Assembly (NCBI RefSeq): GCF_006476605.1
Contig: NZ_ML636807.1
Span: forward strand, 99,995-163,994
DNA length: 64,000 bases
DNA from: Brucella gallinifaecis
GTDB taxonomy: Bacteria > Pseudomonadota > Alphaproteobacteria > Rhizobiales > Rhizobiaceae
Reading direction: 5' to 3'
Below the pieces are notes generated by a model. That model did not search any database. It was not told the DNA's origin and worked only from the letters and a program-made list of their open reading frames with translations. Position numbers and translations under genes: made by a program. Of this stretch, positions 32,366 through 40,752 are shown one piece after another (position 1 is the first letter of the stretch; each line of letters begins with the position of its first letter).

Positions 32366-32467
32366 AGCGCATTCCGATCTGATTTTATCAGATCAGCGCT
32401 CTAAACTCTTTTACCTTAAGCATAATCTTATCGATCCTCGTTGAACGAAGGTAGGATTATGCTTTAA
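32363..32467. repeat. Mosaic palindromic repeat, copy 3 (modules B+C)
   Basis: Module B, TAGAGCGC ... GATCTGAT-TTT-ATCAGATC ... GCGCTCTA, is joined to module C, containing ACCTTAAGCATAATCTTATC and TCGATCCTCGTTGAACGAA. The same B+C pair is at 33837-33940. The opening TAG is the accA stop codon. The module B hairpin followed by a T-rich stretch could also end accA transcription. Confidence 0.88.
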
Positions 32468-32660
32468 TTTACCATAAAATTCAAAAACTTGCTCTGGCGC
32501 AGCACAAACTGCGCCGGATTTGCATCTGACCTGCATTTCCGCCATATTGCGGACACGCTGTTTTTTAGGTATTTGAGCAAGGATTCATCAACGATACCGA
32601 AAGGTTTTGTTGATAGTTAAGAATACTGAAAATTCAGATTTCGAACAGGTTTGATACGAT

Positions 32661-33839
32661 ATGAAGATCAGAACCGCACTTTTGGGAACTCTCATGGCAT
32701 CCGCTTTGCTTGCGGGTTGTCAGGGTTCGTCTGTCTCCGATCTCAGTCTGCGTGCCGAAAAGCCACTGCCCCAGAAGATTGTTGCCAAGATGAAAGCGAA
32801 GGGCATGACCCGCACTTCGCCTGTCATGGTTCGTATTTTCAAGGAAGAAGGCGTTCTCGAAGTCTGGAAACAGAAGAATAATGGCAAATACGACCAGATT
32901 GCCTCTTACGAAATCTGTAAATGGTCAGGCAAGCTTGGACCGAAATTCATCGAAGGTGATCGTCAGGCACCAGAGGGTTTCTATACAGTTCGCCCGGCAC
33001 AGATGAACCCGAATTCGCAATATCACCTTGCTTTTAACATGGGCTTCCCGAATGCCTATGACCGTGCACATAACCGCACCGGCCAGAATCTGATGGTGCA
33101 TGGCGCCTGTTCTTCCTCGGGCTGCTATTCGATGACCGATGAAAGTGTGAGCGAAATTTATGCTTTTGGTCGTGATGCATTCAAGGGTGGTCAGCGCGAT
33201 TTTCAGATTCAGGCATTTCCATTCCGCATGACCGCGGCCAATATGGCGCGTTACAAGAATGACCCGAATTATGACTTCTGGAAAATGCTCAAGCAGGGCT
33301 ATGATTCTTTTGAAGCAACGAAAGTGCCGCCAAAAGTTGACGTCTGCGAAAAGCGCTATGTTTTCAACGTAGCAACACCTGACGGCCAGCCATTATCTCC
33401 AACCGGTGCCTGCCCGCCTTCGGCCAATGCCAGCTCCATGGCTTATGCCTCGTCCTATGAAAAGACGTTCCAGTCGGCTTTCAGTGCGGCACAGAAGAAA
33501 CCTGCACCATCCATTCAGGGCATTAGCGAAGCCAAGCTCGTCTCTGCATGGAGCGCTGCGCGTGCACGCGGTGAAAAAGTAACGCGCGAACCGCCGTCGC
33601 TTTCGCCTGCATCGGCAGAAACGCCAAACGCCCCGGATATTGCACCTGCGCCAACGCCAATTTCGGCCCAGCCAACAGCAATTGCATCAACTCCCGCTAT
33701 CGTTGATGCAACCCAGACAGCTTCTGTTCCTGTTCCGCAGCAGAACCCGGCCACTGTGGCACCTATGGCCACGGCAAACACCGTTGCAATCCCTGCGCCT
33801 GAAAAGAAAAAGCCATGGTGGAAACTCGGTGGGAATTAG
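32661..33839 (+). CDS. L,D-transpeptidase (YkuD) family lipoprotein
   Basis: A 392-residue protein with a lipoprotein signal (LLAGC, lipidated Cys near residue 20). The YkuD domain spans about 50-200 with the catalytic histidine and cysteine in MVHGACSSSGCYSMTDE near residue 145. Such enzymes make 3-3 cross-links in peptidoglycan or attach outer-membrane proteins to it. A Pro/Ala/Thr-rich tail (about 310-385) precedes a Lys-rich end. Repeats flank it on both sides (32363-32467 and 33837-33940), and its stop codon is the repeat's TAG. Confidence 0.9.
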   Translation: MKIRTALLGTLMASALLAGCQGSSVSDLSLRAEKPLPQKIVAKMKAKGMTRTSPVMVRIFKEEGVLEVWKQKNNGKYDQIASYEICKWSGKLGPKFIEGDRQAPEGFYTVRPAQMNPNSQYHLAFNMGFPNAYDRAHNRTGQNLMVHGACSSSGCYSMTDESVSEIYAFGRDAFKGGQRDFQIQAFPFRMTAANMARYKNDPNYDFWKMLKQGYDSFEATKVPPKVDVCEKRYVFNVATPDGQPLSPTGACPPSANASSMAYASSYEKTFQSAFSAAQKKPAPSIQGISEAKLVSAWSAARARGEKVTREPPSLSPASAETPNAPDIAPAPTPISAQPTAIASTPAIVDATQTASVPVPQQNPATVAPMATANTVAIPAPEKKKPWWKLGGN

Positions 33840-33940
33840 AGCGCGTTTCGATCTGATTGAATCAGATCGGCGCTCTAACTCTTCTACCTTAAGCATAATC
33901 TTATCGATCCTCGTTGAACGAAAATCGGATCATGCTCTAA
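33837..33940. repeat. Mosaic palindromic repeat, copy 4 (modules B+C)
   Basis: Same B+C structure as the copy at 32363-32467: TAGAGCGCGTTTCGATCTGA, a palindromic partner ending GGCGCTCTAA, then the CCTTAAGCATAATCTTATCG module. It fills the whole gap between two genes: its first TAG is the stop of the L,D-transpeptidase gene and its last A is the first base of the tusA ATG. Confidence 0.88.
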
Positions 33941-34176
33941 TGCCACGCGATACTGATATTGAAATCTATGATCTGAGAGGACTTAAATGCCCTCTTCCCG
34001 TTTTAAAGACGCGCAATCGCTTGCAAAACATGCCAGCCAATGCGCTCCTCTGGGTGGAAACAACGGACCCTTTGTCGGGAATCGACCTTCCGCATTTCTG
34101 CACACAGGAAGGCCACACCCTGCTTTCGCAGGAGCGCAGTGAGAACCTTCACCGTTTTCTCATACAAAAAAAATAA
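33940..34176 (+). CDS. tusA: TusA-like sulfurtransferase
   Basis: A 78-residue protein of the TusA/YedF (SirA) family with the signature DLRGLKCPLPVLKTRN (about 11-26), the Cys-Pro carrying persulfide sulfur. Members relay sulfur for tRNA thiolation or cofactor synthesis. The ATG at 33940 has no clear ribosome-binding site; it abuts the repeat, whose last bases (CATGCTCTAATG) form its leader. It converges with the CobW-type gene, the stop codons being adjacent. Confidence 0.88.
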   Translation: MPRDTDIEIYDLRGLKCPLPVLKTRNRLQNMPANALLWVETTDPLSGIDLPHFCTQEGHTLLSQERSENLHRFLIQKK

Positions 34177-35334
34177 TTATCGCGTAGAATAACCCGGAAT
34201 TGCCAGCGGATTATCCATCATTGCCGCGCGATCAGGACGATCAATCCCGGCCTTGCCAAGAAATGCATCAAAAAGCTCACGAATATAGGCTTCCGGCAAA
34301 TCCTTGACGATCATGACCAGAAGCGTCTCATGCTCATCATTTGGCCATTTTGGCAAACGCGCAGGCGGGTGGAAAATCTTCTGCACACCATGAATGACCA
34401 GCGGACGCTCCGGGTCTTCCGCAATCTGCACAATGCCTTTCACACGCAAAAGTTTCTCACCATGGGTCGAGCGCAGCAGGTCCAGAAACATCTCGAAAGT
34501 TGAAAACGGGATCGGCTCCTTGTGGCGCAGCGAGAAAGAGCGGATTGCATCATCATGATGGTGATGGTGCCCATGATGATGGTGATCATGGTGGTCATGA
34601 TCGCAATCAGGGCCGCACACATGATCATGGTCATGATGGTGCGAATGATCATGATGATCTTCATAGGCTTGAGCGTTCAGCCAGTGCTGCACATCTGCCG
34701 TTTTCGTTTCAGGATTATAAAGCCCACATTCAAACAAAGCTGCATAGCCTGTGCGCTTGTCCGATGCTTCAAGAACATCTGCACCGGGATTAAGCAGTTT
34801 CAACCGTGCTTTGAGCGCTCCAAGCCCGGCCTGCGCTTCCGGCATATCCGCTTTGGTGATGATAATGCGATCAGCCATTGCTGCCTGTTTGACGGCTTCC
34901 TCGTGATGATCGAGCGTTGCCATACCATTGACGGCATCAACCGTTGCAAGCACCCCATCCAGACGAAAAGCCTGCATCAAGACCGGATGCCCCATAATCG
35001 AATGCAGTACCGGCGCCGGATCGGCCAGACCGCTTGTCTCGATGATCACCCGCTTTAATGCCTTGATCTTTCCCGTCTGAAGACGGTCTATCAGATCGGC
35101 CAGCGTGTCGACCAGCTCGCCGCGCACCGTGCAGCACAGGCAGCCATCGGCAAGCTCGATCACCCCTTCGCTCGCTTCTTCAACCAGCAGATGATCGATA
35201 CTGATCTCACCAAATTCATTGATAATGACAGCCGTATCGCTCAATGCCGGGTCTTTCAGCAAACGATTAAGCAAGGTGGTTTTCCCTGAACCAAGAAAAC
35301 CGGTCAGAACAGAAACAGGAATGGGATGCGCCAT
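34177..35334 (-). CDS. CobW/COG0523 GTPase with a His-rich metal loop
   Basis: A 385-residue G3E GTPase. Walker A is GFLGSGKTTLLNR near residue 11, the nucleotide-linked metal motif is CLCC (in DGCLCCTVRG near residue 65), and the C-terminal CobW_C domain follows a long loop (about 225-265) with many His and Asp plus one CGPDC. Such proteins deliver zinc or cobalt to client proteins. It starts 9 bases after the carboxypeptidase gene stop. It may be a zinc chaperone (ZigA/YeiR-like) or the CobW of B12 synthesis; the first seems likelier because the cob genes are elsewhere. Confidence 0.9.
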   Translation of the reverse strand: MAHPIPVSVLTGFLGSGKTTLLNRLLKDPALSDTAVIINEFGEISIDHLLVEEASEGVIELADGCLCCTVRGELVDTLADLIDRLQTGKIKALKRVIIETSGLADPAPVLHSIMGHPVLMQAFRLDGVLATVDAVNGMATLDHHEEAVKQAAMADRIIITKADMPEAQAGLGALKARLKLLNPGADVLEASDKRTGYAALFECGLYNPETKTADVQHWLNAQAYEDHHDHSHHHDHDHVCGPDCDHDHHDHHHHGHHHHHDDAIRSFSLRHKEPIPFSTFEMFLDLLRSTHGEKLLRVKGIVQIAEDPERPLVIHGVQKIFHPPARLPKWPNDEHETLLVMIVKDLPEAYIRELFDAFLGKAGIDRPDRAAMMDNPLAIPGYSTR

Positions 35335-35343
35335 GGTACGATC

Positions 35344-36450
35344 TTAATTGATTGAAGCCGCAGCACGCTGCGGGCGTGGCATTGGCAAAGGTATCTGCGA
35401 AATATCAAGCTGTCCGACTTTGGTAATCGTTGCAGGTGGTGCAGAAACAAGTCCAACCTGAACCGGAACAGGATCACGGGTCATCGCATGAATATAAGGC
35501 GAATTGAGCTGCAAACGCCCTTCAACATCGCGGCCATCCCAGCGATCAGCCATGGCTTGCTGATTACAAATCTGCTTGCGCATATCCACAGCCTGATTGA
35601 TTGCACTGCTTGCTGGCGGAACCATTGATCCTAAAGTTGGCACACCCGCACCATTGCTGCGAAATGCATCGCTCATCAATTGCGCGGCCTGCACCGCACG
35701 GGTTTCCTGACGATCAGCCCCCAGAACCACAGCCAGAATTGTCCGGCCCTGACGGGTCGCAGAGCTGGCCAGATTAAAGCCTGACGCACAGACAAAACCG
35801 GTTTTCATACCGTCCGCACCATCAAAGCGGCCAAGCAGAATATTATAATTGGCCTGTGGCTTCTTGCCATCACCTGCATCAATGGCTTCGGTATTAAAGT
35901 AATGCGCATATTGCGGAAATTCACGGCGAAGCTGCACGCCAAGCACAGCCAGATCATGCGCGGTCGAATAATTGTTCGGATCGTGCAAACCATTCGGATT
36001 GGAGAAATGCGTTCCATGCATGCCGATACGCTGCGCTTCCGCATTCATGCGCTTGACGAAAGCTGCTTCACTTCCACCCACAGCCTCTGCAACCGCAACC
36101 GACACGTCATTGGCTGACTTGACCAGCATGATCTTGAGCGCATTATCAAGCGTCAATACCGAACCCGAACGATAGCCCATTTTGCTCGGCGGCTCTTTGG
36201 ATGCATTCACGCTCATTTTGACCGGTGACTCAAGGCTCAATTGTCCAGCCTGAAGCGCCCGAAACGTCACATAGGCCGTCATCATCTTGGTGAGCGAGGC
36301 CGGATACCAGCGCTGGAATGGATCCTGCGCCGAATAAACCTTGCCGGTGGCTACATCAACGGCAATCGATGGATTAGCCAAAGCGCTCGACAAAGTCAGG
36401 GCTGAAAGAGCCGCTGCCGCACACAGGATTTTCAACGACTTCGAGATCAT
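35344..36450 (-). CDS. dacF: D-alanyl-D-alanine carboxypeptidase (low-mass PBP)
   Basis: A 368-residue serine peptidase of the PBP5/DacF type that trims the terminal D-Ala of peptidoglycan stem peptides. After a signal peptide ending near ALA, the three active-site motifs are present: SLTKMM (SxxK, near residue 56), KSANDVS (SxN) and MKTGFVC (KTG). The start at 36450 is preferred to an upstream TTG. It leads straight into the CobW-type gene on the same strand. The symbol is by similarity of class only. Confidence 0.88.
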   Translation of the reverse strand: MISKSLKILCAAAALSALTLSSALANPSIAVDVATGKVYSAQDPFQRWYPASLTKMMTAYVTFRALQAGQLSLESPVKMSVNASKEPPSKMGYRSGSVLTLDNALKIMLVKSANDVSVAVAEAVGGSEAAFVKRMNAEAQRIGMHGTHFSNPNGLHDPNNYSTAHDLAVLGVQLRREFPQYAHYFNTEAIDAGDGKKPQANYNILLGRFDGADGMKTGFVCASGFNLASSATRQGRTILAVVLGADRQETRAVQAAQLMSDAFRSNGAGVPTLGSMVPPASSAINQAVDMRKQICNQQAMADRWDGRDVEGRLQLNSPYIHAMTRDPVPVQVGLVSAPPATITKVGQLDISQIPLPMPRPQRAAASIN

Positions 36451-36758
36451 TCGTAGTTCCAATCAGCAAAAGCCCTAAACGGCTTGCGAATATATCAGTC
36501 AAATAGGAGGATTTATATCGCTCTTATCTATGCCATATGGCAATCAAAAGGCAAATAGAGCATGCGCAAAAAAGCGAGAGCACTTCTTCTGATCAGAGCA
36601 CATCCCGAAAAGTGTGAAACGGTTTTCGGACAAAGATGCGCGTTAAAACAAATATTTAGAGCGCTGATCTGATTCACTCAGATCAGCGCTCTAAATCAAA
36701 AGAAATACTCCTCAAAGACAGATAATCTATTCGCTACAAAATTCGCTTTCAGGCTGGA
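36451..36758. other. Intergenic region between dacF and the AEC transporter
   Basis: Contains the promoter side of dacF at its left, then repeat copy 5. No gene is visible. It marks the change from the conserved core to an accessory region. Confidence 0.6.
36595..36695. repeat. Mosaic palindromic repeat, copy 5 (modules A+B)
   Basis: AGAGCACATCCCGAAAAGTG opens module A, which ends GATGCGCGTTAAAACAAA; module B follows as a near-perfect palindrome TAGAGCGCTGATCTGA-TTCAC-TCAGATCAGCGCTCTA. It has the same module order as the copy at 10503-10605. Confidence 0.88.
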
Positions 36759-37724
36759 TCAGCTGCCGATTATTTTTGCAAGATAAACCCATACCGGTGC
36801 AGCGATAACAAAGCCCAGAACGCTTATTGCAAGCGAAGATGTTCCCGTGCGCGTATAGACCTGAAAACGGCTTGAGATGATAATGCCCGAAAAGGCGGGC
36901 GGAAGTGCAACGCTGAGAACCAGCATCTGCAATACAATCGGGCTAAGACCACATGCCCAGCCAGCAAGCAGGAATACGCCTGGCATCAGGATAAGTTTGA
37001 ATGCTGTATTATAAGCAACCTCCCGATCCAGTTCTATCTTGTAGGCTGCGAGTGTAAGACCTGCCGCAAACACCGCTACGCTGGAATTTGCCTGTGCCAG
37101 AAGTTTGAAAGTCGGGTCAAATTGGGCAGGCACTCTGATGCCGATAAGAACAAGCACAACGGCCAATACCGGAGCCCATACAACAGGCTCTTTCAATGCT
37201 GAAAGCAATGCATTGTCCTTCGGAGCGCCGTCTGTTGACTTGTCACCGCCTCCGCCTGCATTCAACAGATAAAGACCGATCGGGATCGTAATTGCATTCA
37301 CAACAATCGCCACAATTGCAATCACGAGACCAGTTTCAACACCTGTCCCGTAGAGCGGATCGAGAATTGCGTAGCCCAGAAATCCGATTGTTGGTGATCC
37401 GGCAATCAGGGCGCAAACGGCTGCCTCAGCTTTGCTGCGCTTGAAAAACCACTGCATCGTGAAATAGGACAGCATAAAAAGTGCAACAAGTCCGACAAAT
37501 GAAATGATTGTCAAAGTCGCATTTTCAAACAACATTGCCCGGTCTGCGCGAACAATTGAAACAAAAAGCGCGGCTGGAAGCGCAAAATCGAGAACGAGTT
37601 TGTTAAAAACTTTTGCCTGGTCTTCAGCAAAAATATTCTTCTTGCCACTGACATAACCCAGAATCATTACAACAAAGATCGGGATGAGGTCCGAGACCAG
37701 CATCTTCGACATGAATTCTTCCAT
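36759..37724 (-). CDS. AEC family transporter
   Basis: A 321-residue membrane carrier with about ten hydrophobic segments in two five-helix halves. The N-terminus [15 protein letters not shown] and the later [14 protein letters not shown] are typical of the auxin-efflux-carrier family, whose bacterial members move malonate, malate or other small acids. ATG at 37724 follows GGGGAG. It lies 160 bases downstream of the oxalate decarboxylase gene on the same strand, so a role in oxalate or formate transport is a reasonable inference. Confidence 0.88.
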   Translation of the reverse strand: MEEFMSKMLVSDLIPIFVVMILGYVSGKKNIFAEDQAKVFNKLVLDFALPAALFVSIVRADRAMLFENATLTIISFVGLVALFMLSYFTMQWFFKRSKAEAAVCALIAGSPTIGFLGYAILDPLYGTGVETGLVIAIVAIVVNAITIPIGLYLLNAGGGGDKSTDGAPKDNALLSALKEPVVWAPVLAVVLVLIGIRVPAQFDPTFKLLAQANSSVAVFAAGLTLAAYKIELDREVAYNTAFKLILMPGVFLLAGWACGLSPIVLQMLVLSVALPPAFSGIIISSRFQVYTRTGTSSLAISVLGFVIAAPVWVYLAKIIGS

Positions 37725-37836
37725 GATAGCTCCCCTTGACACAACCCACTGCATCAAAACCATCAGGTGAATGATCTGAGGTGATTAGCAGCGCATGACA
37801 CCCAACAAAATGCACATAGTAAAATACAGTAAATGC

Positions 37837-37865
37837 AGGAGTTCGTTATTAATGAACGAACTCCT
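37837..37865. promoter_or_regulatory. Inverted repeat between oxdC and the AEC gene
   Basis: AGGAGTTCGTT and AACGAACTCCT form a perfect 11-bp stem with a 7-base loop, 19 bases past the oxalate decarboxylase stop. There is no T run on the minus strand, so it could be an mRNA-stabilising hairpin, an operator or a weak terminator. Confidence 0.55.
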
Positions 37866-37883
37866 GACCTTAGAATTGGGCTA

Positions 37884-39017
37884 TCAGCCCTTGACGATAG
37901 TCTGATATTTCTGACGCAGCGATCCCATCAATGGTTCACCAACATCCAGATGTCCCTTGACCAGCTCTTGCGGTGTTAATGCAAGCCAGTTGTTGAGCGA
38001 AATGTCTTTATATTCGCCGGTATGAAAAACATTCAGCACGCGGACCGGTTCAGTGCCGGTATTTTCAATATAATGGGCAAGAGTCTTGGGTACATAACCG
38101 ACATCACCTGCCACGAAATCGAAAGTCCGTGCATTGTTGACAGCATCAAAAACCGTCATGCGGGCCTGACCGCTGATGTAATACTGAATTTCATCAGCAT
38201 CAGGATGCCAATGAATTTCACGCATGCCACCCGGTTCCAGATCAATAAACAATGCAGCAAGATTGGTTGCTTCAAACGTCTTGTTATCAACGACCTGTGT
38301 GGCCCCGCCTTCAAAATGATTTTTCTGCTGCTTTGAGGCACGGAACACATATTTATCCGTAAAGGTCACAGCGCCAAGGTCACGGCGAACCTCTTCGATT
38401 GACGGTGGCACAGGCTGACGGAAAATATATTTTTCCTCTGAAGGAATGCCGTTAAAGGCGCTTTCAGGAACGCCAAAGTTTTTTGCAAGAACCTCACGCG
38501 GCGTATGGGCGAAAAGCTCTGTGACAAGAAGAGTCTGGTTTTCAGAAAAGTTTCCGTCGTTAAAGACGAGCACGAATTCCGTACCTTCTTCAAGCCCCTG
38601 GATCGCATGGGGAAACCCTGCAGGTGCAAGCCAGAGATCGCCCGGCTCAAGATCCTCAACAAGAGTCTGCCGCTGGTCATCCACGAGATAGAAACGGACC
38701 TTGCCTTTCAAAACATAGGCCCACTCAGCTTCCTTATGCCAATGCATTTCGCGTACAACGCCGGCAGGAAGACGCATGTTGACGATTGCCAACTCTTTCA
38801 GACTGCCCATTTCGCGCTGTGTGACTTCGCGTGCCCAACCACCGTCTTCAAGACGGTTATGTGCCATGGCAAAAGGGAATTTCAAATTTGGAATTCCGCC
38901 ATGATCTGTTTCAGGTGGGAGAAAAATATCTGGATTCTGTGCTTCTACTGCCGGATTACGCGGCCCAACAATATCTGCACCCTTTGTACCCCGTATTGGC
39001 TGTATGATATCAGTCAT
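37884..39017 (-). CDS. Bicupin oxalate decarboxylase family protein
   Basis: A 377-residue two-cupin protein. Both domains keep the metal-binding set: MHWHKEAEWAYVLKG with FPHAIQ in the first (about 103-150) and IHWHPDADEIQYYISG with LAHYIEN in the second (about 270-320). This is the layout of Mn-dependent oxalate decarboxylase, which splits oxalate to formate and CO2. There is no clear signal peptide. Substrate is inferred from the family. The AEC carrier gene follows on the same strand. Confidence 0.87.
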   Translation of the reverse strand: MTDIIQPIRGTKGADIVGPRNPAVEAQNPDIFLPPETDHGGIPNLKFPFAMAHNRLEDGGWAREVTQREMGSLKELAIVNMRLPAGVVREMHWHKEAEWAYVLKGKVRFYLVDDQRQTLVEDLEPGDLWLAPAGFPHAIQGLEEGTEFVLVFNDGNFSENQTLLVTELFAHTPREVLAKNFGVPESAFNGIPSEEKYIFRQPVPPSIEEVRRDLGAVTFTDKYVFRASKQQKNHFEGGATQVVDNKTFEATNLAALFIDLEPGGMREIHWHPDADEIQYYISGQARMTVFDAVNNARTFDFVAGDVGYVPKTLAHYIENTGTEPVRVLNVFHTGEYKDISLNNWLALTPQELVKGHLDVGEPLMGSLRQKYQTIVKG

Positions 39018-39642
39018 TCAATCCGCCTTCCCAAAAAATAGAACCCTTTACAAGAGAGATTGAATACAAGTTAGGCCGATGCATCAAGTATAAATATTAT
39101 TTTTAATTTAAAGTGACCCTATTGATATATTCTCAGAATCATCTACTTTTTTTCTCGCTATTAAGTAGGATAATTACAATTTTAGCGAAACTGTTCTTGA
39201 TCTCATCAGCAGGTCCGGAGCATAATGGCGTTTGTCTCAGCCCCATCAACTATACAGGTCTATAACAGACAGGATATTTGCTTGTTCCAACAGCAATATA
39301 TGTGATTTCAGCTTTAAAAGCTGCCTGTCCTGACGCAAGTAATAATCACCATCTCCATTCATTCCGCCGTAATGTCTGAAGCCAATTGTGAACATAAAAG
39401 CAGCTTTCAGAAAATGACGCGCTTGAACACAAAAAGATAGAGCATTTCCAATGTTTAAGTTAAACAGTAAATGCGTAAATACGGCAGGACTGAAATTATA
39501 TGATTGCAAAACATTCATATAAACGAGTTCCAGGTTCAAAGTCATATCAGCGGACTATTGAACATGGGATCAGAACTTCAGTGTAATTTGCGTATCTGAA
39601 TTTCATGAACGTCAATGCTAGAATATATGATGCGAGGTTTAA
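39018..39642. other. AT-rich non-coding region
   Basis: About 625 bases between the decarboxylase start and the EmrA-type start. It is clearly more AT-rich than the core, for example around 39085-39120. A 99-codon minus-strand frame at 39246-39545 has no recognisable features and is not called. Both divergent promoters should be here. Confidence 0.6.
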
Positions 39643-40752
39643 GTGACTGAAAATCAACCTTTGGGGCAAGATGTTGATGACACAAAAGCCCGCACGCACT
39701 CCCATGATCACATGCTCAGACCCGTTTTATTAATTGCAGGACCGATCATCGCAATCATAATTGCGCTTGTGATTTATTTTACCGGCGGTCGCACAGTTTC
39801 TGAAGATGACAGTTATGTTGGAGCGCCTAATATAACCATTGTCTCGCAGGTTTCAGGCCGCGTCATAGATGTTGAAGCACAGGAAAACGGACATGTTTCC
39901 GTTAATTCGACGCTTTTCAAAATTGACCCTGCTTTATACCGTATCGCTCTGGATCAATCAAAGGCGCAGGTACAGGCAGTACGGGAAAAGCTGGCCGGGC
40001 TTGCTCAGACCTATAAGCAAAATCTGGCCGCTGTAGAACAGGCTGAGGCCGATGTAACATATGCACAGGGCGAGTTTGACAGGGCGCAGCAGCTTCGCCA
40101 GACCGGTGTAGGCACCGTGCAGGCTGTTGATGCAGCACGGCGCAGTCTGCGCGTTGCTCAGGATCAGCGCCTTGCAGCGCAAGATGCCGCAAGCTCGACA
40201 CTGGCTCTGCTGGGCGGTTCTGTCAATATTCCAATCGAGCAACAGGCAGAATACCTGCAAGCAATGGCAATGCAGGAAAAGGCTGAATGGAATTTGAGTC
40301 AGACCACTATATTGGCGCCCTTTGATGGCATCACCACCCAGGTCAGCAATATCCAGATCGGCACCTATCTTGAACCGGGTCAGGCAGCTTTCACGCTTGT
40401 ATCTGAAAAATCATGGATTGACGCGAATATAAAAGAAACAGATCTAGCTCATGTAAAGGTGGGTGACCCTGTAGATATAGTCGTTGACAATTACCCCGAT
40501 CTTCAGCTGAAAGGGCGCGTTGCCAGCATTTCTCCAGCATCAGGTTCGGTGTTTTCACTGCTGCCTCCACAAAATGCCAGCGGCAACTGGGTGAAGGTTG
40601 TACAGCGCATTCCAGTTCGTATTACAATTGATAATCGTCCTGAAGATATTCTTTTGCGCGTTGGTTCAAGTGCGAATGTAACGATTTACACCAATTACAA
40701 ACGCACATTGAAAACACTGATAACTGACCTCGCAAGCATCGTGAACCTGTAA
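39643..40752 (+). CDS. EmrA/HlyD-type efflux adaptor
   Basis: A 369-residue membrane-fusion protein: one N-terminal transmembrane segment (about 26-48), a biotinyl-lipoyl-like half (SQVSGRVIDVEAQENGHVS), a helical hairpin (about 110-200), and a beta-barrel domain with ILAPFDGITTQV. It links an inner-membrane pump to the outer membrane. The start is GTG at 39643 with GAGG upstream; nearby ATGs are out of frame. Its TAA overlaps the ATG of the MFS gene. Confidence 0.9.
   Translation: MTENQPLGQDVDDTKARTHSHDHMLRPVLLIAGPIIAIIIALVIYFTGGRTVSEDDSYVGAPNITIVSQVSGRVIDVEAQENGHVSVNSTLFKIDPALYRIALDQSKAQVQAVREKLAGLAQTYKQNLAAVEQAEADVTYAQGEFDRAQQLRQTGVGTVQAVDAARRSLRVAQDQRLAAQDAASSTLALLGGSVNIPIEQQAEYLQAMAMQEKAEWNLSQTTILAPFDGITTQVSNIQIGTYLEPGQAAFTLVSEKSWIDANIKETDLAHVKVGDPVDIVVDNYPDLQLKGRVASISPASGSVFSLLPPQNASGNWVKVVQRIPVRITIDNRPEDILLRVGSSANVTIYTNYKRTLKTLITDLASIVNL

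Noticed and set aside
34540..34660. Dense CATGATCATGG-like repeats resembling a repeat array or CRISPR
   Set aside because: They encode the His/Asp loop of the CobW-type GTPase (CAT/CAC and GAT codons read on the minus strand); a similar case is the His-rich start of the P-type ATPase at 20530-20610.
39246..39545. Minus-strand frame of 99 codons in the AT-rich gap
   Set aside because: No signal, domain or good ribosome-binding site; chance frame in a non-coding region.
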